This document shows, piece by piece, positions 50,744-63,610 of a stretch of 64,000 bases of DNA (position 1 is the first letter of the stretch; the number at the start of each line of letters is the position of its first letter). The position numbers and the translations under genes are program-made. Source of the stretch: Crotophaga sulcirostris (Eukaryota > Chordata > Aves > Cuculiformes > Crotophagidae). The stretch is taken from positions 795,260 to 859,259 of the forward strand of contig VYZB01000118.1 in NCBI GenBank assembly GCA_013397455.1, in the 5' to 3' direction. The notes beneath the pieces were generated by a model. It ran no database searches. It was not told the DNA's origin and worked only from the letters and a program-made list of their open reading frames with translations.

Positions 50744-52514
50744 TCAGAGAGCACACCTTATCAGCGTTATATTTGTTTATTTCTGTATGTTCATATAATG
50801 CATAAAGCTCTGAGTTCATTTGGCTGAGATTAAAATGGAAGAATTGACAAAGTGACATGGGTGAAATGCAGCTTGCAGTTTGACTATGTGTGGAATAGAT
50901 TTCATTTTTAAGTATCTGAATAAACTAGATTGCAAGGAGAAAACAAGGTGCTTGTTCTGCAGTTTGTGAGTTCAATTTATTTCCAAAATTGGAAGCAGGA
51001 AGTGTATTCACCTTTTTTGGTTGGTAATAATTGAGCAAAGACTGTTGGGTTACAGTGCTGAGGAGACTGGACTATGTTGCAGCAAACAGCTTCATACCAT
51101 ACTGCCAGAAGTTAAGGGTATTCAGTACCTTACGAGACTAAGACCATAATCCACCAATGTTCAGAAACATTCAGTACAAGAAAATATATTTTAAAACTAA
51201 AATTCATATCCACAAATATATTTAAAAATTCTCTTTCTCCTGCATTTTGCACATGAGAATTATCTGACCTTCCAGTAAAAAAAAAAATTTCTGTGACTTA
51301 CCTTAACTCTACTATTCTTCTTCCAGACTTCTAGCTCCATCAGTATCCTAGCTCTTTCTGTCCTTCAAGATAAAGCTAATTTTTTTCATGTTGCAACTTC
51401 TTTGAAATAGAAATTTCTTCCAAAAACTCCTGGAGACTTTGTGGCTCCAGATTTTTTTCTGTGGCTTTAAGCATACGCTGTCAGTTTCCTGCATGCATTA
51501 TACCTGTTGTGAGGGTTTGCCTGCCTTCCCTGGACTCACAGCTGACTGTGGCTCCCATACTCATGCCTGCCCCACTCCCCTCACTTGGCTGTCGTGGGAC
51601 CATGCCCCTGACAGCCAGATCTCTGCCCTTGCCAACCTTGGTGTCACCCTTGGCTTCCAGCTGCCCTTCCCCTGGGGAGCAGCTGACCCTTGCTGCTTCT
51701 GGATGCATAACTTTAAGGACAGAAGGTCTTGGATCTGTCAGGTTTGGATACTCTAAATCCAGAGCTGCTTGGCTTTTGATTGAGTTTGTATTAGGCATCA
51801 GTCTACTCACCTCCAACTTGTAAATGTTAATCTTTTTATCTTAAAAATTTGTTAGTTAGCAATCTACCTACTGTGCACGCTGTCATGAGGTCACCATGAC
51901 GCCAAGCCTGCAGTCTTGACTGCAAATTCGAAACAAGACCTGCTTTTATCACATTGGGCTAATTTCCTCTGTTAAAATACAAGAGAAAAACAACTCATCA
52001 GCTGTGGATGTTTTGCTGATTTCCTATGCTTTCTGAAAATATATTACACCTGTCCAGAATAAATTAAAATTAATTTAATTTAATGAATTCAATTAAAAGG
52101 ATTCATAGATTGTCATTGGCTTTGCACTGTAACCTTTTTCATAAGAATAGAATGTTAACACTTCAGACCTACTGCAAGTTTCCTCTGATGCTTCACTTTT
52201 ATTTTTTGCAAGGTACTACCTGATCTTTTCAAGCAAAAGTGTTTAAACAGATTTTTATGCAAATGGCTCCTATCACTTCCTTCTTCTTGCAAGTACTGTA
52301 GTTCTGCCTGTAGCTTGCACGGGTTATGGCAAGGGCAAGAGGTATCATATTGTTATTAGGTACCTCAGAACAAGCTCATTTTTTAAGCTCCTCTTAAAGT
52401 AACCTCAATGCCTGACTCCTGCTGTGTGTAATGCTATGGTAACAAGTGAGAAATCCACCTTGTTCTGGTCATCCTCATAAAGTCACAAGTCACAGTGTGC
52501 TGTTGCGACACTGA
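50744..52514. other. Noncoding stretch with a GC-rich island
   Basis: No gene is recognised. A markedly GC-rich patch at about 51,500-51,730, in otherwise AT-rich DNA, supports open frames on both strands (for example 51,461-51,823 plus and 51,481-51,816 minus). That is a common effect of GC-rich sequence and not evidence of coding. An AATTTAATTAA-type run lies at 52,059-52,096. Confidence 0.5.
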
Positions 52515-52765
52515 ATGCTAACTGCATATTGGCCTGTCTTAATTAGTAAGAGTATAATCAGCAGGTTGAAAGAAGTGATAATTCCCCTCTATTCAGCCCT
52601 GAGGGTCACATCTGGAGTCATGTATCTAGGTTCAGTCCTCACCAGTGGAAATGTAATAACAAAAGCTAGGGGAGTCCTTACTATGGTGGGACAGCTGAAG
52701 CACACAGGCATGCAGAGCCAAGGCAGCTGAGTTATGCTTAGCTTCATGAGGGGACAATGGAAGGT
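52515..52765 (+). mobile_element. Very old CR1 LINE fragment, plus strand
   Basis: The frame 52,515-52,730 includes the block ISRLKEVIIPLYSAL, which matches the CR1 C-terminal region that reads SRxREVIxPLYSALVRPHLE in intact proteins. The DNA CCCCTCTATTCAGCCCTGAG and the following CACATCTGGAGT fit the same place. Beyond about 52,640 the match fades, with faint agreement to the QRRA...YEERLREL region up to about 52,765. Divergence is far greater than in the other CR1 copies, and no 3' UTR is left. Confidence 0.75.
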
Positions 52766-55700
52766 GGACTATTGCTGCTGCGCAGGGAAAAAAAAAAACC
52801 AAACCAGAAGCTCAGGGAACTCTCATCCTGCAACATTCTGAGCCAGGGAGAAGTAATAATCATGAAGCCTTTGCAGTTGTTTTACTTTATCTGTGAGTGG
52901 TGAAAACACAGTTAAGGATTTAGCTTTGATTTCCTGTTATTAATAAGAATTGTTGCTGTAGTTTACCTTCACACACAAAGGCATTTTCTCACACCTATGC
53001 TTCCAAGAAAAAGTGTGGAAGAGTAAAGTTCTTACTTTGGATGGTTAGTGGTAGAACTGCGTAGAAGATGCCTGCAAACAGTTGCACATTTTAAGAAAGA
53101 ATGAAGTTTACAACTATAGAGATTGCGTACAGCTTGTGTAAATAGCACAGTGAAGCACAGTACAACAGGCAGTTACTGAATCCAGTCTCAGAAACAGGAA
53201 AGTTACTTTGGCCTAGGCAGAATAGCTAAATGACACAGCACAGCTCATTTATGCAGATACATCAGTACAGTTTCTTAAACTAAAAATAACAATTGTTTCC
53301 TGATGTCTGTTTTCTTGATAAGCATATCCTTCATCATCAGATATTCAATGTCAATGGTGTTCTTAACAGCAGGTAAGGCATATGATATAACTGTAGCATG
53401 TTAAGGGTATTGTGTTTTCCCTACAGAATATCACTGTGCAAGACTTCTCCAAACAAAATCTGTAGGTACAGACTGAAGCCTCACAGCAAAGAAGCTGAAC
53501 AGAATGCATGAGCCAAGGCTTTTCCTCATCCTTGACAGCATACTGGCTTTCCTTTTGATAATTCTACATTGCAGGTGACACATTTTCCTACTTTCCAGAT
53601 CCTTCATGATATCCGCTAGAGTGACTTACTTAGCATTCCCCAGGATTTTTCATAAGACTTGAAAACCAAACAGGGTGCAGAAACTATCCTGCCCATTTAT
53701 GTACTATAAGATTCTTTCAGCTGAAAAGAAGCATATTTCCCTCCACCAATTGTGTCGTTTCTGAAATGCTGAGAAGAATAAAAAATATAGAGATTCTAAT
53801 AATCCTACTGTCCTGTTTACCAATTTGAGGAAAAAGAAGAAGAAAAAACCACTTGATTTTGTGGAAATAAACCACATAAAAAAATTCTGTGAATCACGTT
53901 CAGTGTGAAGGGATGGGAACATAGCAGATTCTGTCCTGTACATGGGTCAGTAATTAAATGACTGGCTGTAAACAGCAATGCTTGATACATCTCTAACTAC
54001 ATTTCAGTCTTTCTGGGTAGTGCTTCTTTTCATTTTGGCTTATTTATTTTTAATTCACAGCACATTTCTGTTCTGCCTCTGGTTCAAGGATATGATCACT
54101 GCAGGTATACTGTAGCAGTCTAACTGTTGGTTAGCCAAGCTGATTTATAGAGCAACTTTCCTTTTCCTTTCCCACTGCTGGTAATGTAATATAAAAAGGA
54201 AATATAAAATGGGGTTGTAAAATAATTGATCCACTGACACGTAATAGCAAATGAACTCACAGTTCAAAAAGGTGGAGGAGCAGAACATACGATTGTCACA
54301 TCTAACAGTGACAAATGCTATTTAACTGTTGTGAAATAAAGTTAATACTGAGTGCTACTTTCACAGCAGATGAGGAATATCACTATGCCAATGAGTTGTC
54401 TTCTTCTGAGTCTGTTAATCTGTTAATCTATTTAGTGTCTGTTGACTGATACTTTGTTTTCAACTAATGGACAAACATTGACATTAAACTTCTTATTTCA
54501 TACTAGTGGGATCTTTTTTTTTTTTTCCAAAGATAGAAATATTCCATTGTTCATCTTTTCTTAAGAGATTCAGCACTCCAGATGGCTCTGTCATATACTC
54601 AGTGCTTGCATAGTAGGAAGTAAATGGCTTTAGAATTCGTGTGTCACAGAGAGCACTGGATGGCTTTCAGAATTAGTCTATGAGATTATATTTTATGGCA
54701 CTGCCTGAGATTGGGGGCAGAAAATGGCGTTTAAACCAAATTATCAATAATTAACAAATTCACAACAGAAACTAATCAGGCTACTGGCTTTTGGGATCAC
54801 CAATAAGTTCCTCTGTGTCTTTCACCATCTGAGTCAAATGGTTATCTGCATTCCAAACCTGAATTATTTCAAAAACCTGAAGACACCAAACAGAGGCTAC
54901 ATTATCCTGTTTTCTAACAGTGGCCTCCATTAATGCCACCTGTTAGGTAAAGATGCAGAATAGCTTGTGTATTGACAAAGTCACCCTCCAGTGGTCTTGT
55001 CTTCTGTCCTGTCTTACAGACAACTTCAGCAGTCATTTGTGTTTCACCCAAACATGAAACACTACTCACACGACACAAAGGGTTCAGAAATCCCAATTGC
55101 AGATGCCTCTATCCAGATACCAAACTTATTAACAGAACCACATTTTTACTTTAAAAAAAAAAAAAAGAGCAAAACAGAACAAGCTAGATATTAGCCAGAA
55201 AGCTAAAAATTAAATTTCCCTGTCTTGCAAGCAAACATGACCATGGTGATCCTAACTGATGGTTCACAGTCACTAGTTAGCTCCTTGCAAAATACAGAGT
55301 GCAAAACTGCTGCTTAGTTAATATGAAACTATATATCATAGTATGGGACAAATTGCCTTTTCTTGATACTTCTGAACTGCTAATGTTTCTACCAGTGTCC
55401 CCATTTTTAAGCTACTTAATCAAATCACAACATGGTGTTCCTTAATATCACCATCTTGCAAAAAATGATACTGTGCTTTGCTGCTCATTCTGGCCTATAC
55501 CCAAATTAGATGTGCCTGCTCAAACTGGTAAGTATATCAAATGTCTTACAAATTTAACCTGATACTGCAAGCTGTTCCATATGAGCATAATATCTATCTG
55601 TACTGAACAGACAGTAGGATCAGGACTCTTTCTGCGTTAGAAATCAGCTACAAAATGTTTAATATATTCTTCCATCATTTATTTTTACTACAATTTTTTT

Positions 55701-57228
55701 CCTTCTAATACAGTGGTTCCTAGATCCTATTTGTCTAAATAACAATTAATGGATTGGTTGGCATCCACTTCCTACTTTTCTCTCCTTGGAAGTTATGCAG
55801 AAAGGCAATGAATCACAGATAATGCAATGGAATTATGGGAATTTTTTTAAAAAAGAATGAATTAATATAGCTAGCATAAACAGTAATCCATGAAACCTTT
55901 CAAGAATAACAAAGTTGTGGAGAAATCACTATTATTTTATTTGGAATTTCTAAGTAACTTTAAGTAATAAAAAATATCAGTCTGAGAATCAGTGTGAAGT
56001 AAGAAAATCCACATTCAATTTTTAAGCACAGCAGGGGTTTTTCTTTCAGCATTTGTCCAATTTGAAGTGCTTATAAGGAATCGCAGAAATTAAACACTTT
56101 TAGTAAATTAAAAGTGTTTAGGAAATTTAAACACATTTAGAGAATTACTACAAATCTTTGTATGAAATCATAGTGGAAATTGAATGATATTTTATTTCTT
56201 TTGCACTCTTTCTCTAGTAAAACTTCATTTCTGAAAAGCTGTCCTTGAAAGCATCATTTAATATCTCTAAACGTCTAATCTAATCTCTGTTCTATTAAAA
56301 ACTGGGCAGAGATTTTTCTCTTTTTATCCTAAAAAACTCTGGGTACTGTGATGTATCTGTAGTTTCCAATAAAGATTCAAAATAATGTCTACTAATGTAC
56401 ATTGATTAATGTCAGTAGGAGTGCAGCAGGCATACATATATATGGGATGTATACGCCTAAACGTCATACTTGTTATCACACTCTTCATTTCCAGACCCTA
56501 ATTCTTTGAACCACTATGAAGAATATTTACTAAGATGTCTTATGTTTTCAGTGCAGAGCAATTAGACCAATTTCAAAACTTTATTAGATCCTTAAGATGT
56601 AAAACATCAATAACCAGAGATAAAAGCTGGAATATGGCCAAACTGCTCCACAAACAGCACAAATTGGTGTAGATCAATATGCAATAAATGTCTCCTTGTA
56701 CTAATACGCAGTCAGTGCCCTTCCCATTCGAAAACAAAAGCCCTACGTTAGCATCTTGATCCCACTTGTTTTATTTTGGTCCTAATGAGAAAGTGAAATG
56801 TATATGATACTACTTCAATATCCATCATTTTTTCTCTGTTGTTATATATCAGGCACATAAGGAATTGTGAAAAAGCATCACAAAGTTCCTTAAAACAGTG
56901 TCCTTCAAAGGCTGGCCATCAGATAATGTCTGGCAACCCAATCAATATGAGATTTCATCAAGAACCTATTACCTGCAGGAGGCCAGTAGAAATTTCTGCT
57001 CTGAATGGCTAACTAAAAACTTTTGCTTATCTCATTACGCCAAGAAACACACTAACTATTATTTTATATCTTTGCTTGACTGGTAGAGAATAACTACCAA
57101 AACTTTCTTTTTTAATATCTGACATAGAAAAGATAGCACAGTAGATTTTAAAGTTAGCATTTCATCTTCAAGTTATCACTGCCAGCTCATACACATATTG
57201 CTCCAGTTGATATTTAGCTAATGCAACA
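52766..57228. other. AT-rich noncoding stretch, no gene recognised
   Basis: No gene or named repeat was found. Homopolymer runs occur near 54,507-54,526 (T) and 55,153-55,167 (A). A perfect 12-bp inverted repeat at 56,091-56,120 is described separately. Confidence 0.55.
56091..56120. repeat. Perfect 12-bp inverted repeat with 6-base loop
   Basis: TAAACACTTTTA at 56,091-56,102 and its exact reverse complement TAAAAGTGTTTA at 56,109-56,120 flank GTAAAT. A third, partly matching AAACACATTTAG follows at about 56,129-56,140. The arms are AT-rich and flanking DNA shows no longer palindrome, so a short cruciform-capable repeat is all that can be claimed. Confidence 0.8.
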
Positions 57229-57229
57229 G

Positions 57230-57299
57230 GGGCCTGATCCAGCTCTTCCTAAAAATCAATATGAGACTCACTGATGTCAGTGGAAGCTAGATCAAGCCT
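57230..57299. mobile_element. Palindromic MITE-like ancient repeat
   Basis: GGCCTGATCCAGCTCTTCC at 57,231-57,249 pairs with the reverse complement of GGAAGCTAGATCAAGCC at 57,282-57,298 (15 of 17 positions after a 2-base indel). The middle contains CACTGATGTCAGTG, a smaller palindrome. The same design, with the same kind of centre, recurs at 63,500-63,610, and it matches a palindromic family that I remember as widespread in sauropsid genomes (ends like GGGCC..GATC, centre like CATTGACTTCAATG). Confidence 0.6.
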
Positions 57300-60200
57300 C
57301 AAATACACTGGCAGAGATATTTTCTGAAGTCCAAAGTATAGTGAGACATACAAGTGCTAATTCTTCTTCATTACCTTGAAGATCTGTCCTAGTACTTCTT
57401 TCTCAGTGTGAAATAAAAATATAGATCTGGGAAATGTAAAAAGGTTGTTGCATTCTTGGACATACAAAAATGCTGGCTTGTTTTTTATCTTGGCCTGAAG
57501 TTGCTATAGAAGTACTTTGAAAATCTCAACTGTCCCATTTAAGCTAGTTGGAACTCAGACTTTCATTTAGTGGTTTCTGCAGGGAAGAAAAAAATCAAAC
57601 ATAAAATGAAAAATACGTGAGAGGCAATTTTTAAAAAAAGCTTCTAAACCAATGTAGTTTAGTCATATACCATCTTCTCATAGCAGGCTCCCTCCAAATG
57701 TGCAATGGTCTTACTTAACTGTAGATTGAGCAAATTTATTTATTGAGAAAGGAGAGCGGAAAAGAAACATCTGCATCAGAATTACCTCATAGTCTCTATG
57801 GATAAATAATAAACTCTCAGTGTGATTAATCTTGTACTCTTGTGAGCATGTAAAATAGGTAAAATGAACTATACTTTATAACTGCCTACTTCTCCAGGCT
57901 AACCATAAGAGTAGTTCAGCTGCTAGCTCACATATAAGTATGTTCTTAAAAATACCTAGGGATCTGAAAGAAGGATCTTACCTGTGATCCTCAGGGTTAA
58001 ATTTAAAAGATGGACTCTTGGCAAGCTAGGTATTTTAGGCTCTTCTCAAGTTCCAAGGAAGGAGGGAGTGGCAGGGAGCTATTCTAAACTCCTGACCACT
58101 GTAGGAGCAATTTTGGAAGCTCTTATGCAGCAATAGGACCCTTGTTCCCTTGGAATACTGTTTTGTTGGGGGATGTTTTCCCTCAGCTAGATAACAGCAG
58201 TCTTTCTGTCTAAGTACTAAGCCTTCTCTGCCCTCTCTCCTTTGAGGCTAAAGGCTTGGAATAACTTTAGAATGGCTTAAGATTTTGTACTTATGAATTC
58301 ATTAACACAACACAAATTGTCTTCTTAGAGAAACAGGTAGAATAGAATAGTTTCCCTGCACAGCAGTCACCCAAGATATTAACATACTCTCAAATGATAA
58401 CATACATTCATGTGTAATATTCAAATGGAATATTCTTAAGACTTTTGGTTTATTAACTATTTCTGTCATATAATTAAAAGTTTTGAAAGCTAATCTTGAA
58501 ATAACAGGACATAATCAAAACTATCTATATGAACATTGCAAGCTCAAGTTATTTATCAAACTGAATTGTACAAAACAGAATATTGGGAAGGCTTCTCTGA
58601 ATTTTTAAACTACTCATCTTACGTTCAAAAATATAATTCCAAAGAAGACTCTGGTGAAAACCTCTCTGTCCCTACTGTTTTCATTTAGTATTCACAAATG
58701 CTGGGCAAAATCTTGACTCCAGGAGAGAAATGAGTGATTTGCCATTGATATCTATGACAATAGCATTTTGCTTAATGTATCTTCATTTCGATAGCATATC
58801 AAGCACATATGTCTTTTGCTTATATGAAAAGGAAGTGCCATTGGTCATACTTTCTTTTCTCTTTCTTTGATGTCATTTACTCATCTGCTTCCCACACAGG
58901 AAAAGACACTTAAAAGTACTGGAACTATTTCTAGTTTCTTTCTCTGATAATCTTTTATAATATAATGTGTGAGGAACATACTTAAATATTAGTCTCTTAT
59001 GAGTATTTAAGAAAAATATCTATGATTTAGTTTGTTGAAATAAAATGGAGGAAGATCCATGTTGGTACTTCATAGGCATTAGCAAAAAAGAAAGATTCTT
59101 AGTTTATATCTGAGTACAAGAGTTTTTTATTTAATTGGTAAGTATTTATTGTTACTGTTATAATATCTGGATGCCTTTTTGGACTAGCATAGTGCATGAC
59201 TGACTGTGCCAAAAAGCTGGAACATCACAGTGAAGGTACACATGACAATACAGCGTATATATAAACAGACAACAACTCAGAAGAACATCTGAGTTTTAAA
59301 CAACTTGCCCAGGATGTGGGAGCCAAGCACAAACCTCCATAGTATACTGTTATAACTTCCTTTTTTTTTAAACAAAACAAAGCAAAACAAAACAAAAACC
59401 CACCACATTTACATGTCCTCTAATAAACTAGGGCATAGGCTTAAAATTAGCAAAACAGTTAACCACTGTTTGACATCTATTAATTTTTTTTAACAGTGAA
59501 ATTTTGGTCCAAATTGTAGTGCCTAAATAAGAATAAAATGAGGTCTTACATCGATAGTCCTGAGCATTATTCAGGGTAGAGAATTTCCTGAAGACCAGCA
59601 ATCTTTATTAGGCAGCCATGTTATCATCAGATTCTCTTAGTAGTAGGGACGCCCAAAATAAAGAGTAAGATCATAGCAGAGGGATGAAAGAACAGGACAG
59701 TGCCTAGGGGTTATAAGCACAGATGCAAAATGGTTAAGTACAATTACTAAAACAATGCAGCACTAAGAGCTGAATAAGTCTGGCTCTAGCAGATAAAAAA
59801 AGTGTGTAAATTTAACTTGCAGAAAAACTCTACATGTAGTGAAAAGACAAAGGAGATTGGAATAAGGTATGAAAGCAAGCTTTATCCCCTACAAGAATGG
59901 GAACAAAAAGAGGAATTGCTCCACTATTGACAACCCTGGCTCCTCTGCAAACCTGCTGCCTGATCAGCGCTACAGCTTATCCATACAGAGCCCCTCCTTC
60001 CCTTTTGTGGAGAAAGAGGACTGGGTTTTTTTATTTGCTACGCACCAAATGTAGCAACGGCATGCTAGCAACTTCCAGCAATTTCTGCTTTGAATCAGCT
60101 GTGTTGTCTAGTAAATTAGTGGGATAAAGAAAATCCTTCGCTCCATGGCAGGGGGAAGTAAGGAAAGGAAAATCCATTGTAGGTTTAAGGGACTCTTCTT

Positions 60201-63200
60201 TTCCTACCATGGATTCTGAAGAACTACCATGAATTCCAAAAACTCTAATCTTCTTCATACCTGCAAAATGCACCAGCAGCCCTCTGTTGTCTTTACCTTT
60301 GCAACAAATTGGGCAAAAAGTTGTCCTAGAATGTCTGATTCATGGTTCTGTAGCCCAGCCCACAGGAGTTTAGTTCATGCAAATTGGAACAATCACAAAA
60401 GAAAAAAAAAATAATAGCAACAGTGACATAAGGTCCTGTATTCATTCACCCAGCCTTTCTTTTAGTTGGCATTCAATAAAGTGACATCACACTGCTTCAC
60501 TAATGAAACCATGACTGTGTGAACACTGTTATATAGGAATAACAATAGATCTTAGTAACATTTCTCAGGCACGTATTTAATTCAGTATATAAATTAAAGG
60601 AGAAGCTCTGTGATTATGATGTAGATGTAACAAAATGCATTTCATTTTAGTCTCATGCAGCTGATATAGAATATAATCGAACTTACTACTTTATTTCTCT
60701 GTTTTACATTAATGTAATTGTAATAATTCTATTAGAAGTATTTTTTAAACTCTAAAAATATCAAATATAATGGTGATATTCCAGCATAGAGACTATTGCT
60801 GAGTGAAAGACATTGTGGAGCAATAGGACTATGACATGTCTTTGTGTGTTAATTTTGTACAATTCGAAAAAGCCTTCAAAACAAGTAAAAAATTTCCCAA
60901 TTGAGAGTTTATGTCCTGCATCTGTAAACTACCACTTATGAGATTTGATCTGTGATAACACTACTATCTGCCTGGGCTCTGTGTCTTGTGAAAATAGAAG
61001 AGAACTTCTCTTTTGTCAAAATAAATCCTGGAAGTGCGAAAAGATCAACTCACAACTGAGGATTTTTAACTGTGCTATAACATACCAAATTATCCAGATC
61101 TGATTTGCCTTTCAGGAGAGATGTCTTCGGGAAAAGCAGCATAGAATCGCAGCTTCTGAAAATAGCACATTTTTCATAGTAAGACCTGTTAGTAACAGAT
61201 GTACCCATGCTGACTTTTGAATACCAGTTCTCCCCTTTGATTTGTGGATGCTATTTTGCTGGGAAACACAGTACAGACAACAGGCAGCTGCAAGTCTTGA
61301 CTTCAGTATTACTGATTTACCACAGTTCAGTTAAATTAATATTTGACTGAATGTCTCAGTACAGTAACAAATTTCTAACAACAATATCTTCCAACACATA
61401 CTGTAGACAACAGCTCTGAGTTCATTTTTTCCTTTTTCATATCCGAGGTTTATACAATTATGAGCTTAAGCTTTAATTGGATTTAACTAATTGGTAAACA
61501 GGATTTTTATTCATTAGTTTTCTACATGTATCAGTTTCTCATTTAAGGTTTAATTTAAATTCAGTATAGCAACTGGATGGCTGAAATTTGTAAAAATAAA
61601 ATATCAATGAAAAACCTTGACAAATCACAGCAATTTCTTCCCTTTTGTAATTTTAAAGATACCTATTATTGAACCTGAATATTTCTATATGCATTAATAA
61701 TCATATTATATAAAATATACATTGCTAAGAGATAATCCTATGGATTTTGTATCAATATGAAAAGAATTGCAAGAGCTCTTTAATGTAATGTTTACATAGT
61801 CTTATATATAGTCCATACAAATCTGAGAAAAGAAATACACCAATTCGATAGTGTTAAAAATGAAGGTGTAAGAAAGAAATAATTGCATTACTATAAATTA
61901 GTCCCATGATTTTACAAAAGAATATGGAAGAGTGTTTAAATACGCTAGTAACTTAAAAGAATAATTGTGACTATGAATAAATGTAATCATTCACAAACCA
62001 TCAGTTATTGTACTAGAACAGAAGTATTGCTTATAGAGATATGGAATGTTGAACCATGAACTGAGCCCAGAAATTTCCATAAAACCCACAAATAATATAA
62101 CATCCCTTTGGTATTGTTTTAGGAGGCTTTTCAGGTTTGTCTTTACTGTATTTGTAACCAGAGTCAGTGGAAAATGAAAGGCACTATGAAAGCATAGGTG
62201 GCACATCCTCTTCTATACAGTCTAATATCCTTCTATTTATGTTAGCAAGAATCTGTCTGTAATCACAGATGTTCTGATTGCACCCCTCTCTGTGCTTTTT
62301 GTTAAAGCAGCACATGCATTAGGAGAAAAGATATTTTTTCTATAATGCATTATCAGAAACATAAATTGTCCAACCATTCCCACTAATCATTTTCCTCAAA
62401 AGAAACAGTACAAAGAAATATTCCCTTTCCAGTATATTGGTCTGTGAGTGAGCATGTTAGCAGAAGATACTGATTCCAGTCTACCATATATGTATGTGTG
62501 ATAAAAAGAAGCATCATGACAGTGAAAACAGTGATGCTGATAATTGTAAAATATAAACAGACACATGAAAATTATGAAGGAAAATAATAGAAGAAAAATG
62601 CACACTTGGAAAATAAGAAAAATGTTGGCATAAAGTGGCGAGAGTAAAAATAGGAGAGATAAAACACAGGTAAAGAGAGGATAATGTAAATAAAGTTGGA
62701 GACAATGAAGAAAAACAGGGAAAAAAGAAACACCCAAAACCCCATGAGGACTATTTTCTCAAAACCATCCAATATTTTTAGTGAATTTATAGACAATTTT
62801 CATTCGTGGCCTATAAAAATGAACACAGTTTTCGTCTGACAGATGTCCAACTTTAACTCTTGCTCTGCACAATGACTTTGGCTATATGTTACCTGTGACT
62901 CAAAAAAAAATTTTAAATACTTTTCCATAGCAATAAGAGGTCTTTTAGACACCTACCCAATCAGTTTAGTGGGATATCAAGGGTATGGGACAAGTGCAAG
63001 CACTGGTGAACCTCACATTTTCTGTCTCCTTTTTTTTAGGTTCCTATAACTTGTCCTTCAGTGATGTGTTTCTAATCCTGAAGTACACAGAAGTTAATTT
63101 TTGGTGTTTTCTGATGGACTTCCTAGTTAAAGACCAATTAATCCCTGTAAAATTCTTAAGAATTATTAGGCTTATATTCAGTAGGCTTTTGCTGATGAAG

Positions 63201-63499
63201 TCTCAGATTCTGCTCAAACACAGATGTCTTCAGCTTCACTCAGCTATTTTAAAGAGATTTCCAGTTGCCTATGGGTTTAGCATTTCTTTAGCTTCTCCTG
63301 TTTTTACATGACAGTCTTCTACACAGGGCAGCCCTACTTTACTATGGCCAAGGCAGTGATAATGTTCATCTTTATCACTTGAAGGTTAAGCAAATAAAAA
63401 TTTCATGATCTCATGTCATGTGCAAGTCTACTGACAATCATGTTGCTGCCCAGGAATCTCTGCTATAAGTAGCTGTTAGACCTATGGTTCAAATAGGAA
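57300..63499. other. AT-rich noncoding stretch, no gene recognised
   Basis: No gene was found. An AAAAC-type microsatellite lies at 59,370-59,400. Overlapping short frames on both strands at 59,870-60,270 have no family signature. A cluster of minus-strand frames at 62,396-62,796 is low-complexity and rich in Phe, Leu and Ser, as expected of A-rich plus-strand DNA. Confidence 0.55.
59370..59400. repeat. AAAAC-type microsatellite
   Basis: Five to six AAAAC-like units directly follow a T run (59,361-59,369). Confidence 0.8.
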
Positions 63500-63610
63500 G
63501 GGACACATTCTGCTTAATTCTTACACTGGCCTAAATCCCAAGCAATTCCACTGAAATCAGTGGATTTGTTCCGGATTTAATCCAGTCTAGCTGAAAGCAT
63601 AATTTGGCCC
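63500..63610. mobile_element. Palindromic MITE-like ancient repeat
   Basis: The ends GGGACACATTCTGCT (63,500-63,514) and AGCATAATTTGGCCC (63,596-63,610) are inverted copies at 12 of 15 positions. An inner pair, ACTGGCCTAAATCC and GGATTTAATCCAGT, matches at 12 of 14. The centre TCCACTGAAATCAGTGGA is an 8-bp perfect hairpin. The nested palindromic layout, GGGCC-type end and centre are shared with the shorter element at 57,230-57,299, which supports one family of non-autonomous DNA-transposon-like repeats. Confidence 0.7.

Noticed and set aside
51461..51823. 120-codon plus and 111-codon minus frames in the GC-rich island as genes
   Set aside because: GC-rich sequence has few stop codons on either strand; there is no domain and no splice evidence.
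59284..59340. AACTTGCCCAGGATGTGGGA as another MIR relic
   Set aside because: Only a short core-like match; flanking sequence does not follow the MIR order well enough.
62396..62796. Hydrophobic minus-strand frames as membrane proteins
   Set aside because: They are translations of A-rich plus-strand DNA giving Phe/Leu/Ser-rich strings; three overlapping frames show the same bias.
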